NCBI RefSeq assembly: GCF_016919245.1
Contig: NZ_JAFEJA010000001.1
Span: 3,958,001-4,022,000, forward strand
Direction: 5' to 3'
DNA: 64,000 nucleotides
From: Streptomyces zhihengii
GTDB lineage: Bacteria > Actinomycetota > Actinomycetes > Streptomycetales > Streptomycetaceae
Below the pieces are notes generated by a model. That model was not told the origin of the DNA and made no database searches. It worked only from the letters and a program-made list of their open reading frames with translations. The translations under genes and the position numbers were made by a program. Within the stretch, counting starts at the first letter, position 1; each line of letters opens with the position of its first letter. Shown one piece after another: positions 37,382-48,328 of this stretch.

Positions 37382-37786
37382 ATGGCCATCGACCCCCGTG
37401 AACCCGGCGAGTCCTATCTCAGCTTCTGGCGCGAGAGGCACATCTGCACATTGACGACACCCAGGCCGGACGGCTCACCGCACGTCGTGGCGGTCGGGGC
37501 GACCTACGACCCGGAGAGCGGCATCGCCCGGGTGATCACCGGACGGCACACCCGCAAGGCCGCCAACGTCCTCGCCGCGGGCCCCGAGGGGGCGCGGGTG
37601 GCGCTCTGCCAGGTGGACGGGCGGCGCTGGGCGACGCTGGAGGGCGTGGCGAGCGTCCGTACGGACGCCGCGTCGGTGGCCGACGCGGAGGCGCGCTACA
37701 AGGTGCGCTACGGCCGCGACCCGAGGCCCAACCCGGACCGGGTGGTCATCGAGATCGCGCTGACGCGGGCCATGGGCCGGGCGTAG
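37382..37786 (+). CDS. PPOX-class F420-dependent oxidoreductase family protein
   Basis: 134 aa split-barrel flavin/F420-binding protein. Visible are LSFWRERHICTLTTPRPDGSPHVV-type beta strands at the N-terminus (about 12-36), HTRKAANV near 57 and a Tyr-Lys helix near 100. TATGTT lies six bases before the ATG at 37382 and there is no ribosome site, so it may be leaderless. It is divergent from clpB and could be influenced by the HAIR site. Substrate unknown. Confidence 0.88.
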   Translation: MAIDPREPGESYLSFWRERHICTLTTPRPDGSPHVVAVGATYDPESGIARVITGRHTRKAANVLAAGPEGARVALCQVDGRRWATLEGVASVRTDAASVADAEARYKVRYGRDPRPNPDRVVIEIALTRAMGRA

Positions 37787-37837
37787 GCGCCGGCGGCCCG
37801 GAGCGGCCGCGGCCGCGGCGGAATCCAGGCAGCACAA

Positions 37838-37872
37838 CGGCGCCATCGTGTTTCAGGTCCACGATGGCGCCG
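37838..37872. terminator. Bidirectional terminator hairpin
   Basis: CGGCGCCATCGTG, nine-base loop, CACGATGGCGCCG: a perfect 13-bp stem between convergent genes ending at 37786 and 37920. Confidence 0.85.
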
Positions 37873-37919
37873 CTGTGTGGGGGAAGCACCTGAGCGATTT
37901 GAAACGACGGGGGAATCGC

Positions 37920-38237
37920 TCAGGCACTGCGGGGGGTGGCGGTGGTGTCCGACTCGACGAGCTGATGGTCACGCGCGTCGAGGTTGACAAAAATCATGCC
38001 GTACCGGATGGCACAGCGAACGGGCTGCGGGGCCCCTCGCGGCCGGCGCAGGCACCGGTACGCGCGGACGTCCTCGTCCTCTTCGCGGGCGACGACGATC
38101 GGCTCGCCGAACAGGGTGACCATCAACGAGTCGCCACGGTGGGGGATGGCCGTGACGAGATCGATGAAATGCCACCCGGACCGGTAGGCCGTTGCCATCT
38201 CGCGCCGGAAGACCCGGTCGTCCGGGGGGATGGTCAT
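37920..38237 (-). CDS. Miniature Rieske-oxygenase-like protein with both His ligands replaced by Arg
   Basis: 105 aa. Residues 8-60 read like the start of a Rieske ring-hydroxylating oxygenase alpha subunit: VFRREM, GWHFIDL, IPHRGDSL, FGEPIVVAREEDEDVRAY. Where the cluster motifs C-x-H and C-x2-H belong, it has C62-L-R64 followed by PRG and C75-A-I-R78, then YGMIFVNLD (79-87). Both Cys are kept, both His are Arg and the spacing between motifs is short (13). The catalytic domain is absent. ATG at 38237 overlaps the stop of the repeat-peptide gene (ATGA), so the two are co-translated. It may be a cluster-less adaptor or hold an unusual centre. The homology is my reading by eye. Confidence 0.6.
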   Translation of the reverse strand: MTIPPDDRVFRREMATAYRSGWHFIDLVTAIPHRGDSLMVTLFGEPIVVAREEDEDVRAYRCLRRPRGAPQPVRCAIRYGMIFVNLDARDHQLVESDTTATPRSA

Positions 38238-38491
38238 GCGTCGGCGTCCGCGTCGGCGGGAGCACTCTCCCAGGAGAGTTCGGTTCCGCCGGCGACCACG
38301 ACGTGCGTGGGCTCGGCCTCCCACGAGGGCTCACCGTTGACCACCGCGGGCTCGGACTCCCACGAGGGCTCACCGTTGGCCACGGCGGTAGCCGGCTTGA
38401 CCTCCCACGAGGGCTCGCCGTTGGTCACCGCGGCGCCGAACGCGGCCACCGCGGCAGCGAGCGTGCAAAGTATGCCAACCGTCCTGTTCAT
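38234..38491 (-). CDS. Secreted small protein with NGEPSWE repeats
   Basis: 85 aa; GGAG 7 bases before ATG 38491. Residues 1-22 form a signal peptide or anchor (MNRTVGILCTLAAAVAAFGA). The rest is four imperfect ten-residue units separated by Val/Ala-rich spacers: NGEPSWEVKP, NGEPSWESEP, NGEPSWEAEP and a worn GGTELSWESAP, ending in an acidic tail. Each unit keeps E-x-SWE. Such iterated cores occur in multi-core modified peptides, but no classical RiPP enzyme is adjacent. It is co-translated with the Rieske-like gene and divergent from a LuxR-type regulator. Function unknown. Confidence 0.72.
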   Translation of the reverse strand: MNRTVGILCTLAAAVAAFGAAVTNGEPSWEVKPATAVANGEPSWESEPAVVNGEPSWEAEPTHVVVAGGTELSWESAPADADADA

Positions 38492-38619
38492 GGAGGATCT
38501 CCACCCCATTCTGTTCATTACCCTCCCCCCGCGTCTAAGACGATGTCTCACGCCGAATGCTTCCACCAGCGACCACGGGCATCATGTTCCTGTAATTCAG
38601 GACCCTGAGGGGGTGTCAC
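38492..38619. promoter_or_regulatory. Divergent promoter region with two small palindromes
   Basis: CGTCTAAGACG (38532-38542) and TCCTG-TAATT-CAGGA (38588-38602) lie between the peptide gene and the regulator gene. They are candidate sites for autoregulation by the LuxR-type protein. The region is AT-richer than its surroundings. Confidence 0.5.
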
Positions 38620-39603
38620 ATGGCGTCGAACCAGCATGAAACGGGACATAGGCATAGTGCTGCCGAACTATGCGAAGCGGGGAAGAACCTCTACGCAACG
38701 GCCCTGCGGACCGGCCGGCTCTCCCGCGCGGAGGCCCTGGAGGCTCCCTGCCTGCTCGACCTCGTACTGCTGCGCCCCGACCCCGACGACCCTCAGTGGC
38801 TGCGCCCCGTGCCTCCCTCGCTCGCCCTCAACCAGCTGATGCACCCCATCGAACGGGAGATCCAGGAGCGCCGGCAGCTCGCGATGTCGATCGCCGGCAC
38901 CTTCGAACCGTTCATGAACCTGACAGCCCAGGACCTGTCCGCGCGCCACGCCATCACCGTGCTCGAAGGTCTGACACACATCAACACAGCACTCGACCGG
39001 GCAACTGTCGAGTGTGCGGAGGAACTTCTCACGGTACAGCCAGGAAGCGGCCGCCGCCCGGACACACTGGAACACGCCCTGCGCCGGGCGGAGCCGCTGC
39101 TCCAGAACGGCGTGAAGATGCGCACGCTGTACCAGCACACCGCCCGGCACCATCCCTCCACCCTGGCCTACGTGGAGCGGGTGAACCCGTACGGCGTCGA
39201 GGTCCGCACCCTCGAGGAGATCATCGACCGGCTGATCATCATCGACCGGAAAGTGGCGTTCGTGCCCGCCCGGAGCGACCGGCAGGTCGCCCTCGAACTG
39301 CGCCACGAGGGGCTCGTGCGCTATCTGGTGGGCGTCTTCGAGCAGTTCTGGCTGCACGCCACCCCGTGGGAGGAGCAGCTCTCCTACGCCCCCGGGATGG
39401 ACGGCATCACCAGCGTCCAGCGCTCGATCGCCAAGCTGCTCGTCGAAGGCCATGTGGACGACTCCATCGCCCGCCGCCTCGGGATGAACGTCCGCACCTG
39501 CCGCGCCCACATCGCCAAGCTGAACGCCACCCTGGGCAGCGGCAGCAGGGCCCAGCTCGGCTACCTCATCGCCCAGTCCGGCATCCTCGACGACGACCGC
39601 TGA
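38620..39603 (+). CDS. LuxR-type HTH regulator with PLD/TrmB-like sensor region
   Basis: 327 aa; GAGGGGG upstream of ATG 38620. The N-terminal helical part (1-110) resembles regulators with degenerate TrmB-like folds. The middle (about 190-245, EEIIDRLIIIDRKVAFVPA) resembles the phospholipase-D-like effector strand of that family, without an HKD motif. The C-terminal HTH (about 268-325) has SIAKLLVEGHVDDSIARRLG and MNVRTCRAHIAKLNATLG. Regulators of this build often sit beside small secreted peptides in Streptomyces. It likely controls the divergent two-gene unit at 37920-38491. Confidence 0.8.
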   Translation: MASNQHETGHRHSAAELCEAGKNLYATALRTGRLSRAEALEAPCLLDLVLLRPDPDDPQWLRPVPPSLALNQLMHPIEREIQERRQLAMSIAGTFEPFMNLTAQDLSARHAITVLEGLTHINTALDRATVECAEELLTVQPGSGRRPDTLEHALRRAEPLLQNGVKMRTLYQHTARHHPSTLAYVERVNPYGVEVRTLEEIIDRLIIIDRKVAFVPARSDRQVALELRHEGLVRYLVGVFEQFWLHATPWEEQLSYAPGMDGITSVQRSIAKLLVEGHVDDSIARRLGMNVRTCRAHIAKLNATLGSGSRAQLGYLIAQSGILDDDR

Positions 39604-39638
39604 GCGGGCGCCCCACGGCGCCTGACGGGGCACGGCGA

Positions 39639-39671
39639 AGGGGCCGGGGAGCGTCACGCTCCCCGGCCCCT
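39639..39671. terminator. Bidirectional terminator hairpin
   Basis: A perfect 16-bp stem (AGGGGCCGGGGAGCGT and complement) around a single base, between the regulator (+) and hspR (-). Confidence 0.88.
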
Positions 39672-39691
39672 CCGACGCCTTGCGCGGCCCG

Positions 39692-40144
39692 CTACTCGGA
39701 CCGTCGGGGCCGCCACACGACCAGCGCGCTGGTGTGCTGCACGTCCTGGTAGGGCACCAGGTCACGCCGGTACGAGGCGTGCACCTGCGCCTCCCGCTGC
39801 TGCATCGCCGCCGCCGCGCCCTCGACCGCCGCCGACAGCTCGGCGACCCGGGCCTGGAGCGCGGCGACCTGGTTCTCCAGTTCGATGATGCGCTTGATGC
39901 CCGCGAGGTTGATGCCCTCGTCCTGCGACAACTGCTGGACGGTGCGCAGCAGTTCGATGTCGCGGGCCGAGTAGCGCCGGCCCCGGCCCGCGGTGCGGTC
40001 GGGGGAGACGAGACCGAGGCGGTCGTACTGCCGCAGGGTCTGCGGATGCAGACCCGAGAGCTGTGCGGCCACCGAGATCACGTACACCGGTGACTCGTCG
40101 GTCAGTTCGTAGGGGTGGCGACTTCGTCCGGGACGGCCCTCCAT
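39692..40144 (-). CDS. hspR: Heat-shock repressor HspR (MerR family)
   Basis: 150 aa. The MerR-type winged HTH is YVISVAAQLSGLHPQTLRQYDRLGLV, split here for brevity, with RRYSARDIELLR as wing; a dimerising coiled coil (about 85-120) and a basic tail follow. HspR binds HAIR sites (TTGAGT-N7-ACTCAA) with DnaK as co-repressor, so unfolded protein titrates DnaK and releases the genes. It is the last gene of dnaK-grpE-dnaJ-hspR, one base after dnaJ, which makes the loop autoregulatory. Confidence 0.97.
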   Translation of the reverse strand: MEGRPGRSRHPYELTDESPVYVISVAAQLSGLHPQTLRQYDRLGLVSPDRTAGRGRRYSARDIELLRTVQQLSQDEGINLAGIKRIIELENQVAALQARVAELSAAVEGAAAAMQQREAQVHASYRRDLVPYQDVQHTSALVVWRPRRSE

Positions 40145-40145
40145 G

Positions 40146-41333
40146 TCAAGCTCCCTTCGCGGCCTGGAACAGCTCGGCCCGCGGGTCCTCGGCCGCGGTG
40201 GCTTCGCGGTAGGCCTCCAGCGCTTCCTTCGCCTTGTCGTCCAGCTCCTTCGGCACGGTGACCTCCACCGTGACCAGCAGGTCGCCACGGGTGCCGTCCT
40301 TGCGGACCGCTCCCTTGCCCCGGGCCCGCATGGTGCGGCCGTTGGGCGTGCCCGCGGGCAGCTTGAGCGTGACCGGCGGACCGCCGAGGGTGGGGACCTT
40401 GACCTCGCCGCCGAGCGCCGCCTCCACATAGGTGACGGGCACGGTGACCGTGAGGTTGTCGTCCTTGCGGCCGAACACGGGGTGGCTGTCGACGTGCACC
40501 ACCACGTACAGGTCGCCGGCCGGGCCGCCGCGCTCGCCCGGCGCGCCCTTGCCGCGCAGCCTGATGCGCTGCCCGTCGGAGACGCCCGGCGGGATGCGCA
40601 CCTGCATGGTGCGCGAACTGCGCGCCCGGCCGCTGCCCTTGCACACCTCGCACGGGGTCTCGGCGATCAGGCCGCGCCCCTTGCAGTCCACGCACGGGTC
40701 GGTCAGCGAGAACGAGCCGCTGCCGCCGCGCGAGACCTGGCCGGTGCCGACGCAGGTCGGGCACACCCGGGGGGTGCCGTTCTTGTCGCCGGTGCCCGCG
40801 CACGCCTTGCAGGGCGCCTGGCTGGACATCCGCAGCGGGACCGTGGCCCCGTCGACGGCCTCGGTGAAGCTGAGCGTCACCTCGGACTCGATGTCCTGCC
40901 CGCGGCGCGGCTGCGTCCGCGTGCCCGGACCGGCGCCCCGGTTGAACAGGCCGCCGAAGACGTCCCCGAGGCCGCCGCCGAAGCCGCCGGCGCCGCCGGG
41001 TGCTCCCTGGCCCTGGGCGCCTCCGAAGAGGTCGCCCAGGTCGAAGTTGAAGCTCCCGCCGGGGCCGCCGGCGCCGGGGGCCCGGAAGCCCCCGTTGCCG
41101 AAGAGGGCGCGCGCCTCGTCGTACTCCTTGCGCCGCTTGGGGTCGCCCAGGATGTCGTTGGCCTCGGAGATCTCCTTGAAGCGCTCCTCGGCCTTGGTGT
41201 CGCCCTTGTTGGCGTCCGGGTGGTTCTCGCGGGCGAGCTTCCGGTACGCCTTCTTGATCTCGGCCTCGGTGGCGTCCTTGGGGACGCCGAGAACCTTGTA
41301 GTAGTCCTTCTCGACGAAGTCCTTCGTGCTCAT
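40146..41333 (-). CDS. dnaJ: Co-chaperone DnaJ
   Basis: 395 aa type I DnaJ. J-domain with KDYYKVLGV and the HPD motif ENHPDANKG (about 35-43), Gly/Phe-rich linker (about 75-140), zinc domain with four CxxCxGxG-type repeats (CKACAGTG, CPTCVGTG, CVDCKGRG, CEVCKGSG), then the C-terminal substrate-binding barrel. It stimulates the ATPase of DnaK and delivers clients. It is co-transcribed between grpE and hspR. Confidence 0.98.
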   Translation of the reverse strand: MSTKDFVEKDYYKVLGVPKDATEAEIKKAYRKLARENHPDANKGDTKAEERFKEISEANDILGDPKRRKEYDEARALFGNGGFRAPGAGGPGGSFNFDLGDLFGGAQGQGAPGGAGGFGGGLGDVFGGLFNRGAGPGTRTQPRRGQDIESEVTLSFTEAVDGATVPLRMSSQAPCKACAGTGDKNGTPRVCPTCVGTGQVSRGGSGSFSLTDPCVDCKGRGLIAETPCEVCKGSGRARSSRTMQVRIPPGVSDGQRIRLRGKGAPGERGGPAGDLYVVVHVDSHPVFGRKDDNLTVTVPVTYVEAALGGEVKVPTLGGPPVTLKLPAGTPNGRTMRARGKGAVRKDGTRGDLLVTVEVTVPKELDDKAKEALEAYREATAAEDPRAELFQAAKGA

Positions 41334-41363
41334 CGGCGTCCCTCCTCCCGGACGTTTCGCGCG

Positions 41364-43905
<2,542 letters not shown>

Positions 43906-43937
43906 GATGCAGGACGGAATCGATCGAGTCAACAGAC

Positions 43938-43956
43938 ATGAGTCGGGGCCGCTCAA
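43938..43956. promoter_or_regulatory. HAIR element 2 of the dnaK promoter
   Basis: ATGAGT-N7-GCTCAA, one mismatch from the HspR half-site pair, 53 bases further from dnaK than the first element. Multiple HAIR sites at dnaKp are known in Streptomyces. Confidence 0.8.
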
Positions 43957-44094
43957 CTTTTATCCCGCCCTTACAGGCACCCTCCGCCCGGTGCGCCTCT
44001 TCGCGTGGCTCACCCTCCCCCGCCTACCCATCTGCAACAGTCATAGCAGCAGAAATCGGGCACGAATCCTCATGGGCGACGAAGGGCGGCGGAC

Positions 44095-44640
44095 ATGTCG
44101 GCCAAGCGAACCGTCGATCTGACGGTCGGCACGCTCCTGCTGATCACCCTGGCACCGCTGCTGGCGGCGGCCGCGGCCGCCGTCGCGGCCGGCTCCCCCG
44201 GGCCGGTGCTGCGACGCGCGGAGCGGGCCGGCCTGGACGGCCGCGCGTTCACGGTGTTCACGTTCCGCACCACGCACGAGGGGGCCCTCACCCCGGTGGG
44301 GCGCCTGCTGCGGCGCCACTTCCTGGAGCTGCTGCCGCAACTGCTCAACGTCGTGCGCGGGGAGATGTCCCTGGTGGGTCCGCGCCCGCTGGCGGCCCCG
44401 GCCGGACGCGGCGGCACCGCCCGCGCCCGGCTCGCCGTCCGCCCCGGAGTGACCGGGCTGTGGCAGGTCGGCGGACGCTCGGAGCTGCCCTGGGAGGAAA
44501 TGGACGTGCTCGACCTGCATTATGTGGAACAGCACTGGCTGGGACTCGATCTGGCGATCCTGCTGCGCACCCCGTCGGCGGCGGCCCGGGGACGGCGGCG
44601 CGATCTCACGGTCCACCCGGTGCCGGTCAGGGTGGCCTGA
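44095..44640 (+). CDS. Short sugar-1-phosphate transferase (WcaJ/ExoY type)
   Basis: 181 aa catalytic core of the bacterial sugar transferase family, which loads a hexose-1-phosphate on undecaprenyl phosphate to start polysaccharide synthesis. One membrane helix (about 12-34) is followed by LLPQLLNVVRGEMSLVGPRP (about 82-101) and VRPGVTGLWQVGGRSELPWEEMD, split by family convention near 120-142, then DLHYVEQHW. The FRTTHEG region replaces the usual KFRSM-D motif, so catalytic competence is not certain. No other polysaccharide genes flank it; it is divergent from dnaK. Confidence 0.9.
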   Translation: MSAKRTVDLTVGTLLLITLAPLLAAAAAAVAAGSPGPVLRRAERAGLDGRAFTVFTFRTTHEGALTPVGRLLRRHFLELLPQLLNVVRGEMSLVGPRPLAAPAGRGGTARARLAVRPGVTGLWQVGGRSELPWEEMDVLDLHYVEQHWLGLDLAILLRTPSAAARGRRRDLTVHPVPVRVA

Positions 44641-44766
44641 GCGACACAGATCACCGGCGGCCCAACTACAGTGCGGCGGAACAAGTGGGTAGTCTCAGCA
44701 TGGACTGAATAAGTTACCGCTTAGTAGTGCCGGATCACCCACCCTCGCAGGCCCGAGGAGCCTCCC

Positions 44767-47034
44767 ATGCAACTCGCCGCGATCATTGTGTCGCTGACCC
44801 TGACCGTGGTCGGCGTTGCCCTCATCGCCCGAGCCGTCGCGCAGATCTACCGCTTCGTCCGGCTCGGCCAGCCCGTCCCCGCGGGCAGCCGCACCGACGA
44901 CCCGAAGGCGCGCACGGTCACCCTGGTCAAGGAGTTCCTCGGCCACACGCGGATGAACCGCTGGGGCATCGTGGGCTTCGCGCACTGGTTCGTCGCGATC
45001 GGCTTCCTGACGCTGCCGCCCACGCTGGCGCAGGCGTACGGACAGCTCTTCCAGGCCGACTGGGTCCTGCCGGTCGTCGGCGGCTTCCTGCCGTTCGAGA
45101 TGTACATCGAGTTCATCGGTGTGATGACGATCCTCGGCATCCTCGTGCTGATGGCGATCCGGCTCCTCAACCTGCCGTCCCGCGCCGGGCGCAAGTCCCG
45201 CTTCGCCGGCTCCAAGGCCTGGCAGGCCTACTTCGTCGAGTACGTCATCCTCACCATCGGCCTGGCGATCTACGTGCTGCGCGGCCTGGAGGGCGCGATC
45301 CACCACGTGGAGGGCTACGAGGCCGCCTACTTCGCGTCGTACCCGCTGGTCCTCGCGTTCAAGGGCCTGTCGCTCGGCACGCTCCAGACGCTGGTCTACT
45401 TCACCGCGATGATCAAGATCGGCACCTCGCTGATCTGGATGATCACCGTCTCGCTCAACACCAACATGGGTGTGGCCTGGCACCGCTTCCTCGGCTTCCC
45501 GAACATCTGGTTCAAGCGCAACGCCACCGGCGAGACCGCCCTCGGCGCGCTCCAGCCGATGACCACGGGCGGCAAGGAGATCGACTTCGAGGACCCGGGC
45601 GAGGACGACGTCTACGGCGTCTCCCAGGTCGAGCAGTTCTCCTGGAAGGGCATCCTCGACTTCTCCACCTGCACCGAGTGCGGCCGCTGCCAGTCGCAGT
45701 GCCCCGCCTGGAACACCGGCAAGCCGCTCTCGCCGAAGCTCCTGATCATGTCGCTGCGCGACCACGCGCACGCCAAGGCCCCGTACCTGCTGGCCGGCGG
45801 CGGCAAGTCCATGGAGGGCGAGGAGAAGGCCTCCGAGGAGCAGCTGAAGGACGTGCCCGCGGCGGCGCTCGCCGAGGCCGAACGGCCGCTGATCGGCACC
45901 CTCGAGGAGAACGGCGTCATCGACCCGGACGTCCTGTGGTCCTGCACCACCTGCGGCGCCTGTGTCGAGCAGTGCCCGGTCGACATCGAGCACATCGACC
46001 ACATCGTCGACATGCGCCGCTACCAGGTGATGATCGAGTCCGCGTTCCCGTCCGAGGCGGGCACGATGCTCAAGAACCTGGAGAAGAAGGGCAACCCCTG
46101 GGGTCTCGCCAAGAAGCAGCGTGTCGAGTGGACCAAGGAGGTCGACTTCGAGGTCCCGATCGTCGGCAAGGACGTCGAGGACCTCGGCGAGGTCGACTAC
46201 CTCTACTGGGTCGGCTGCGCCGGCGCGCTGGAGGACCGGGCCAAGAAGACCACCAAGGCCTTCGCCGAGCTGCTGCACATCGCGGGCGTCAAGTTCGCGA
46301 TCATGGGCGGCGACGAGAAGTGCACCGGTGACTCGCCCCGCCGCCTCGGCAACGAGCCGCTGTTCCAGCAGCTCGGCCAGGAGAACGTCGCGATGCTGAA
46401 CATGGCGTTCGGCGAGGACGACGAGGACGAGTCGACGAAGAAGCCGAAGTCGGCCAAGAAGATCGTCGCGACCTGCCCGCACTGCTTCAACACCATCGCC
46501 AACGAGTACCCGCAGCTCGGCGGCGAGTTCGAGGTCATCCACCACACGCAGCTGCTGCAGCACCTCATCGACGAGGGCCGGCTGATCCCGGTCACGCCCG
46601 TCGAGGGCCTGATCACCTACCACGACCCCTGCTACCTGGGCCGTCACAACAAGGTCTACACGCCCCCGCGCGAGATCATGGACAAGGTCCCGGGCCTGCG
46701 CCAGCAGGAGATGCACCGCCACAAGGAGCGCGGCTTCTGCTGCGGCGCCGGCGGCGCGCGGATGTGGATGGAGGAGCGGATCGGCAAGCGCATCAACAAC
46801 GAGCGCGTGGACGAGGCGCTGTCCCTCAACCCGGACATCGTCTCCACCGCCTGCCCGTTCTGCCTGGTGATGCTCACCGACTCGGTCAACGGCAAGAAGA
46901 ACGACGGCAAGGCCAAGGAGAGCCTCCAGGTCGTCGACGTCGCCCAGCTCCTGCTCGACTCGGTGAAGACCCCGGCCGACCCGGAGCCCACCGCGGAGAC
47001 GGCGGACGCCCCGGAACCGGAGCCCGTGAAGTAA
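44767..47034 (+). CDS. Membrane Fe-S oxidoreductase, EtfD/HdrD-like
   Basis: 755 aa. About five or six membrane helices (1-260) of the nitrate-reductase-gamma/cytochrome b type are followed by two 4Fe-4S motifs, CTECGRCQSQCP near 301 and CTTCGACVEQCP near 395, and two CCG domains ending in DPCYLGRHN near 618 and GFCCGAGGARMW near 656. This is the build of mycobacterial EtfD, which passes electrons from ETF of fatty-acid beta-oxidation to quinone. It fits aerobic lipid use here. An AT-rich upstream patch at about 44707-44730 (AAGTTACCGCTTAGTAG) may hold the promoter and an operator. Confidence 0.92.
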   Translation: MQLAAIIVSLTLTVVGVALIARAVAQIYRFVRLGQPVPAGSRTDDPKARTVTLVKEFLGHTRMNRWGIVGFAHWFVAIGFLTLPPTLAQAYGQLFQADWVLPVVGGFLPFEMYIEFIGVMTILGILVLMAIRLLNLPSRAGRKSRFAGSKAWQAYFVEYVILTIGLAIYVLRGLEGAIHHVEGYEAAYFASYPLVLAFKGLSLGTLQTLVYFTAMIKIGTSLIWMITVSLNTNMGVAWHRFLGFPNIWFKRNATGETALGALQPMTTGGKEIDFEDPGEDDVYGVSQVEQFSWKGILDFSTCTECGRCQSQCPAWNTGKPLSPKLLIMSLRDHAHAKAPYLLAGGGKSMEGEEKASEEQLKDVPAAALAEAERPLIGTLEENGVIDPDVLWSCTTCGACVEQCPVDIEHIDHIVDMRRYQVMIESAFPSEAGTMLKNLEKKGNPWGLAKKQRVEWTKEVDFEVPIVGKDVEDLGEVDYLYWVGCAGALEDRAKKTTKAFAELLHIAGVKFAIMGGDEKCTGDSPRRLGNEPLFQQLGQENVAMLNMAFGEDDEDESTKKPKSAKKIVATCPHCFNTIANEYPQLGGEFEVIHHTQLLQHLIDEGRLIPVTPVEGLITYHDPCYLGRHNKVYTPPREIMDKVPGLRQQEMHRHKERGFCCGAGGARMWMEERIGKRINNERVDEALSLNPDIVSTACPFCLVMLTDSVNGKKNDGKAKESLQVVDVAQLLLDSVKTPADPEPTAETADAPEPEPVK

Positions 47035-47053
47035 CCGTCTCCCCCACGACCGC

Positions 47054-47092
47054 AAGCGGCCGGACCTGCCTCGGGGGCAGGACCGGCCGCTT
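47054..47092 (+). terminator. Terminator of the Fe-S oxidoreductase gene
   Basis: A 17-bp stem with one mismatch (AAGCGGCCGGACCTGCC / GGCAGGACCGGCCGCTT), 20 bases past the stop. Confidence 0.85.
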
Positions 47093-47306
47093 CGTCGTCG
47101 CGGCATCCGGATCGCCCCGCACGCCCGGCGCGGGCCCCCGCGGGACCGCCCCGCCGCACCGCGCCCACCCCCGCCGACCTCGGCACACGCACCCGGGGGA
47201 CAGCACCCCGGGGTTCCCTTAAGGGATGTCACAGCTCGGCAGCAAAGGGCCCCCGGTTACCGGCTCACGGCCACCGGACACGCGCGGACCGGGTACGTTC
47301 GAATGC

Positions 47307-48203
47307 GTGGCTGGATTCAGGATCGGACGCGGCCGGGACAACCGCACCCCGCAACAGCAGCAGGCCCAGGCGCCCCGCGCGCCCGGCCCCTACCAGGGCA
47401 CGCCTCCCTACGGCGGACAGCAGCCCCCGCAGTGGCCCCAGGCCGGCAGCGGGCAGGCGCCGTACCAGCAGCCCCGCAACCAGGGGGGTTACGGCGGCGA
47501 GCCCGAGTACTTCGGCGACCCGTACCACCAGTCGCCACAGGGCCCCGACCCGTACGCGGCCAACCAACCGGGCCACACACAGGCGTTCAGCGTCCAGGAC
47601 GACGACGTCTACGGCGACGGCGCCACCTACCGCGCGGGCGCGGCGCCCGCGGCCCCGTCCGGCCCGCGGCTGCACTGGAAGCAACTGCTCAGCGGCATCG
47701 TGCTGCGCCCCGGGCCGACCTTCCTCCAGATGCGCGACTACCCGGTCTGGGGCCCGGCGCTCGTCGTCACCTTCCTCTACGGGCTGCTCGCCATCTTCGG
47801 CCTGGACGAGCCGCGTGAGGAGGTCATCAACGCGACCCTGTCCAACGCCGTCCCGGCGGTGCTCATGGCGGGCGTGGTGTTCGTCATCAGCGGTCTGCTG
47901 CTCGGCGCGGTGACCCACACGCTGGCACGGCAGTTCGGCGGCACCGGCTCCTGGCAGCCGACGGTCGGCCTCTCGATGCTGATCATGTCCATCAGCGACA
48001 CCCCGCGCCTGGTGTTCGCCGTCTTCCTCGGCGGCGAGAACTCCCTGGTGCAGGTGCTCGGCTGGGCGACCTGGGTGGCGGCGGGCGCGCTGTTCACCTC
48101 GATGGTCAGCAAGTCGCACGACCTGCCGTGGCCCAAGGCGCTCGGCGCCTCGGCGATCCAGCTGATCGCGCTGCTGTCGATCATCAAGCTCGGCACCGTC
48201 TGA
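47307..48203 (+). CDS. Yip1-family membrane protein
   Basis: 298 aa from the GTG at 47307. TACGTT at 47294-47299 lies exactly 7 bases before it and there is no ribosome site, so a leaderless message is likely; upstream frames lack coding character. A Gln/Pro/Gly-rich cytoplasmic N-terminus (1-115) precedes about five membrane helices (about 140-298), with the family's LRPGPTFLQMRDYPVWGPAL, read in two parts, at the first helix. Role unknown; Yip1-like proteins interact with membranes and small GTPases in eukaryotes. Confidence 0.85.
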   Translation: MAGFRIGRGRDNRTPQQQQAQAPRAPGPYQGTPPYGGQQPPQWPQAGSGQAPYQQPRNQGGYGGEPEYFGDPYHQSPQGPDPYAANQPGHTQAFSVQDDDVYGDGATYRAGAAPAAPSGPRLHWKQLLSGIVLRPGPTFLQMRDYPVWGPALVVTFLYGLLAIFGLDEPREEVINATLSNAVPAVLMAGVVFVISGLLLGAVTHTLARQFGGTGSWQPTVGLSMLIMSISDTPRLVFAVFLGGENSLVQVLGWATWVAAGALFTSMVSKSHDLPWPKALGASAIQLIALLSIIKLGTV

Positions 48204-48235
48204 CCCGGCGGGCCCCCGGGCCCGTACGAAGCACC

Positions 48236-48265
48236 GACGCCCGGCCGGTCCTCCGGCCGGGCGTC
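48236..48265. terminator. Bidirectional terminator hairpin
   Basis: A perfect 13-bp stem (GACGCCCGGCCGG and complement) with a TCCT loop between convergent genes ending at 48203 and 48329. Confidence 0.85.
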
Positions 48266-48328
48266 CGCGCGTGTGCGGTGCTTCCGCGCCTGTGCGGTGC
48301 GCGTGGGGTGCGTGTGCGGTGCGGCGGG

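Noticed and set aside
44700..44735. AAGTTACCGCTTAGTAG upstream of the EtfD-like gene as a fatty-acid regulator operator
   Set aside because: No clean inverted repeat and no consensus I can match with certainty.
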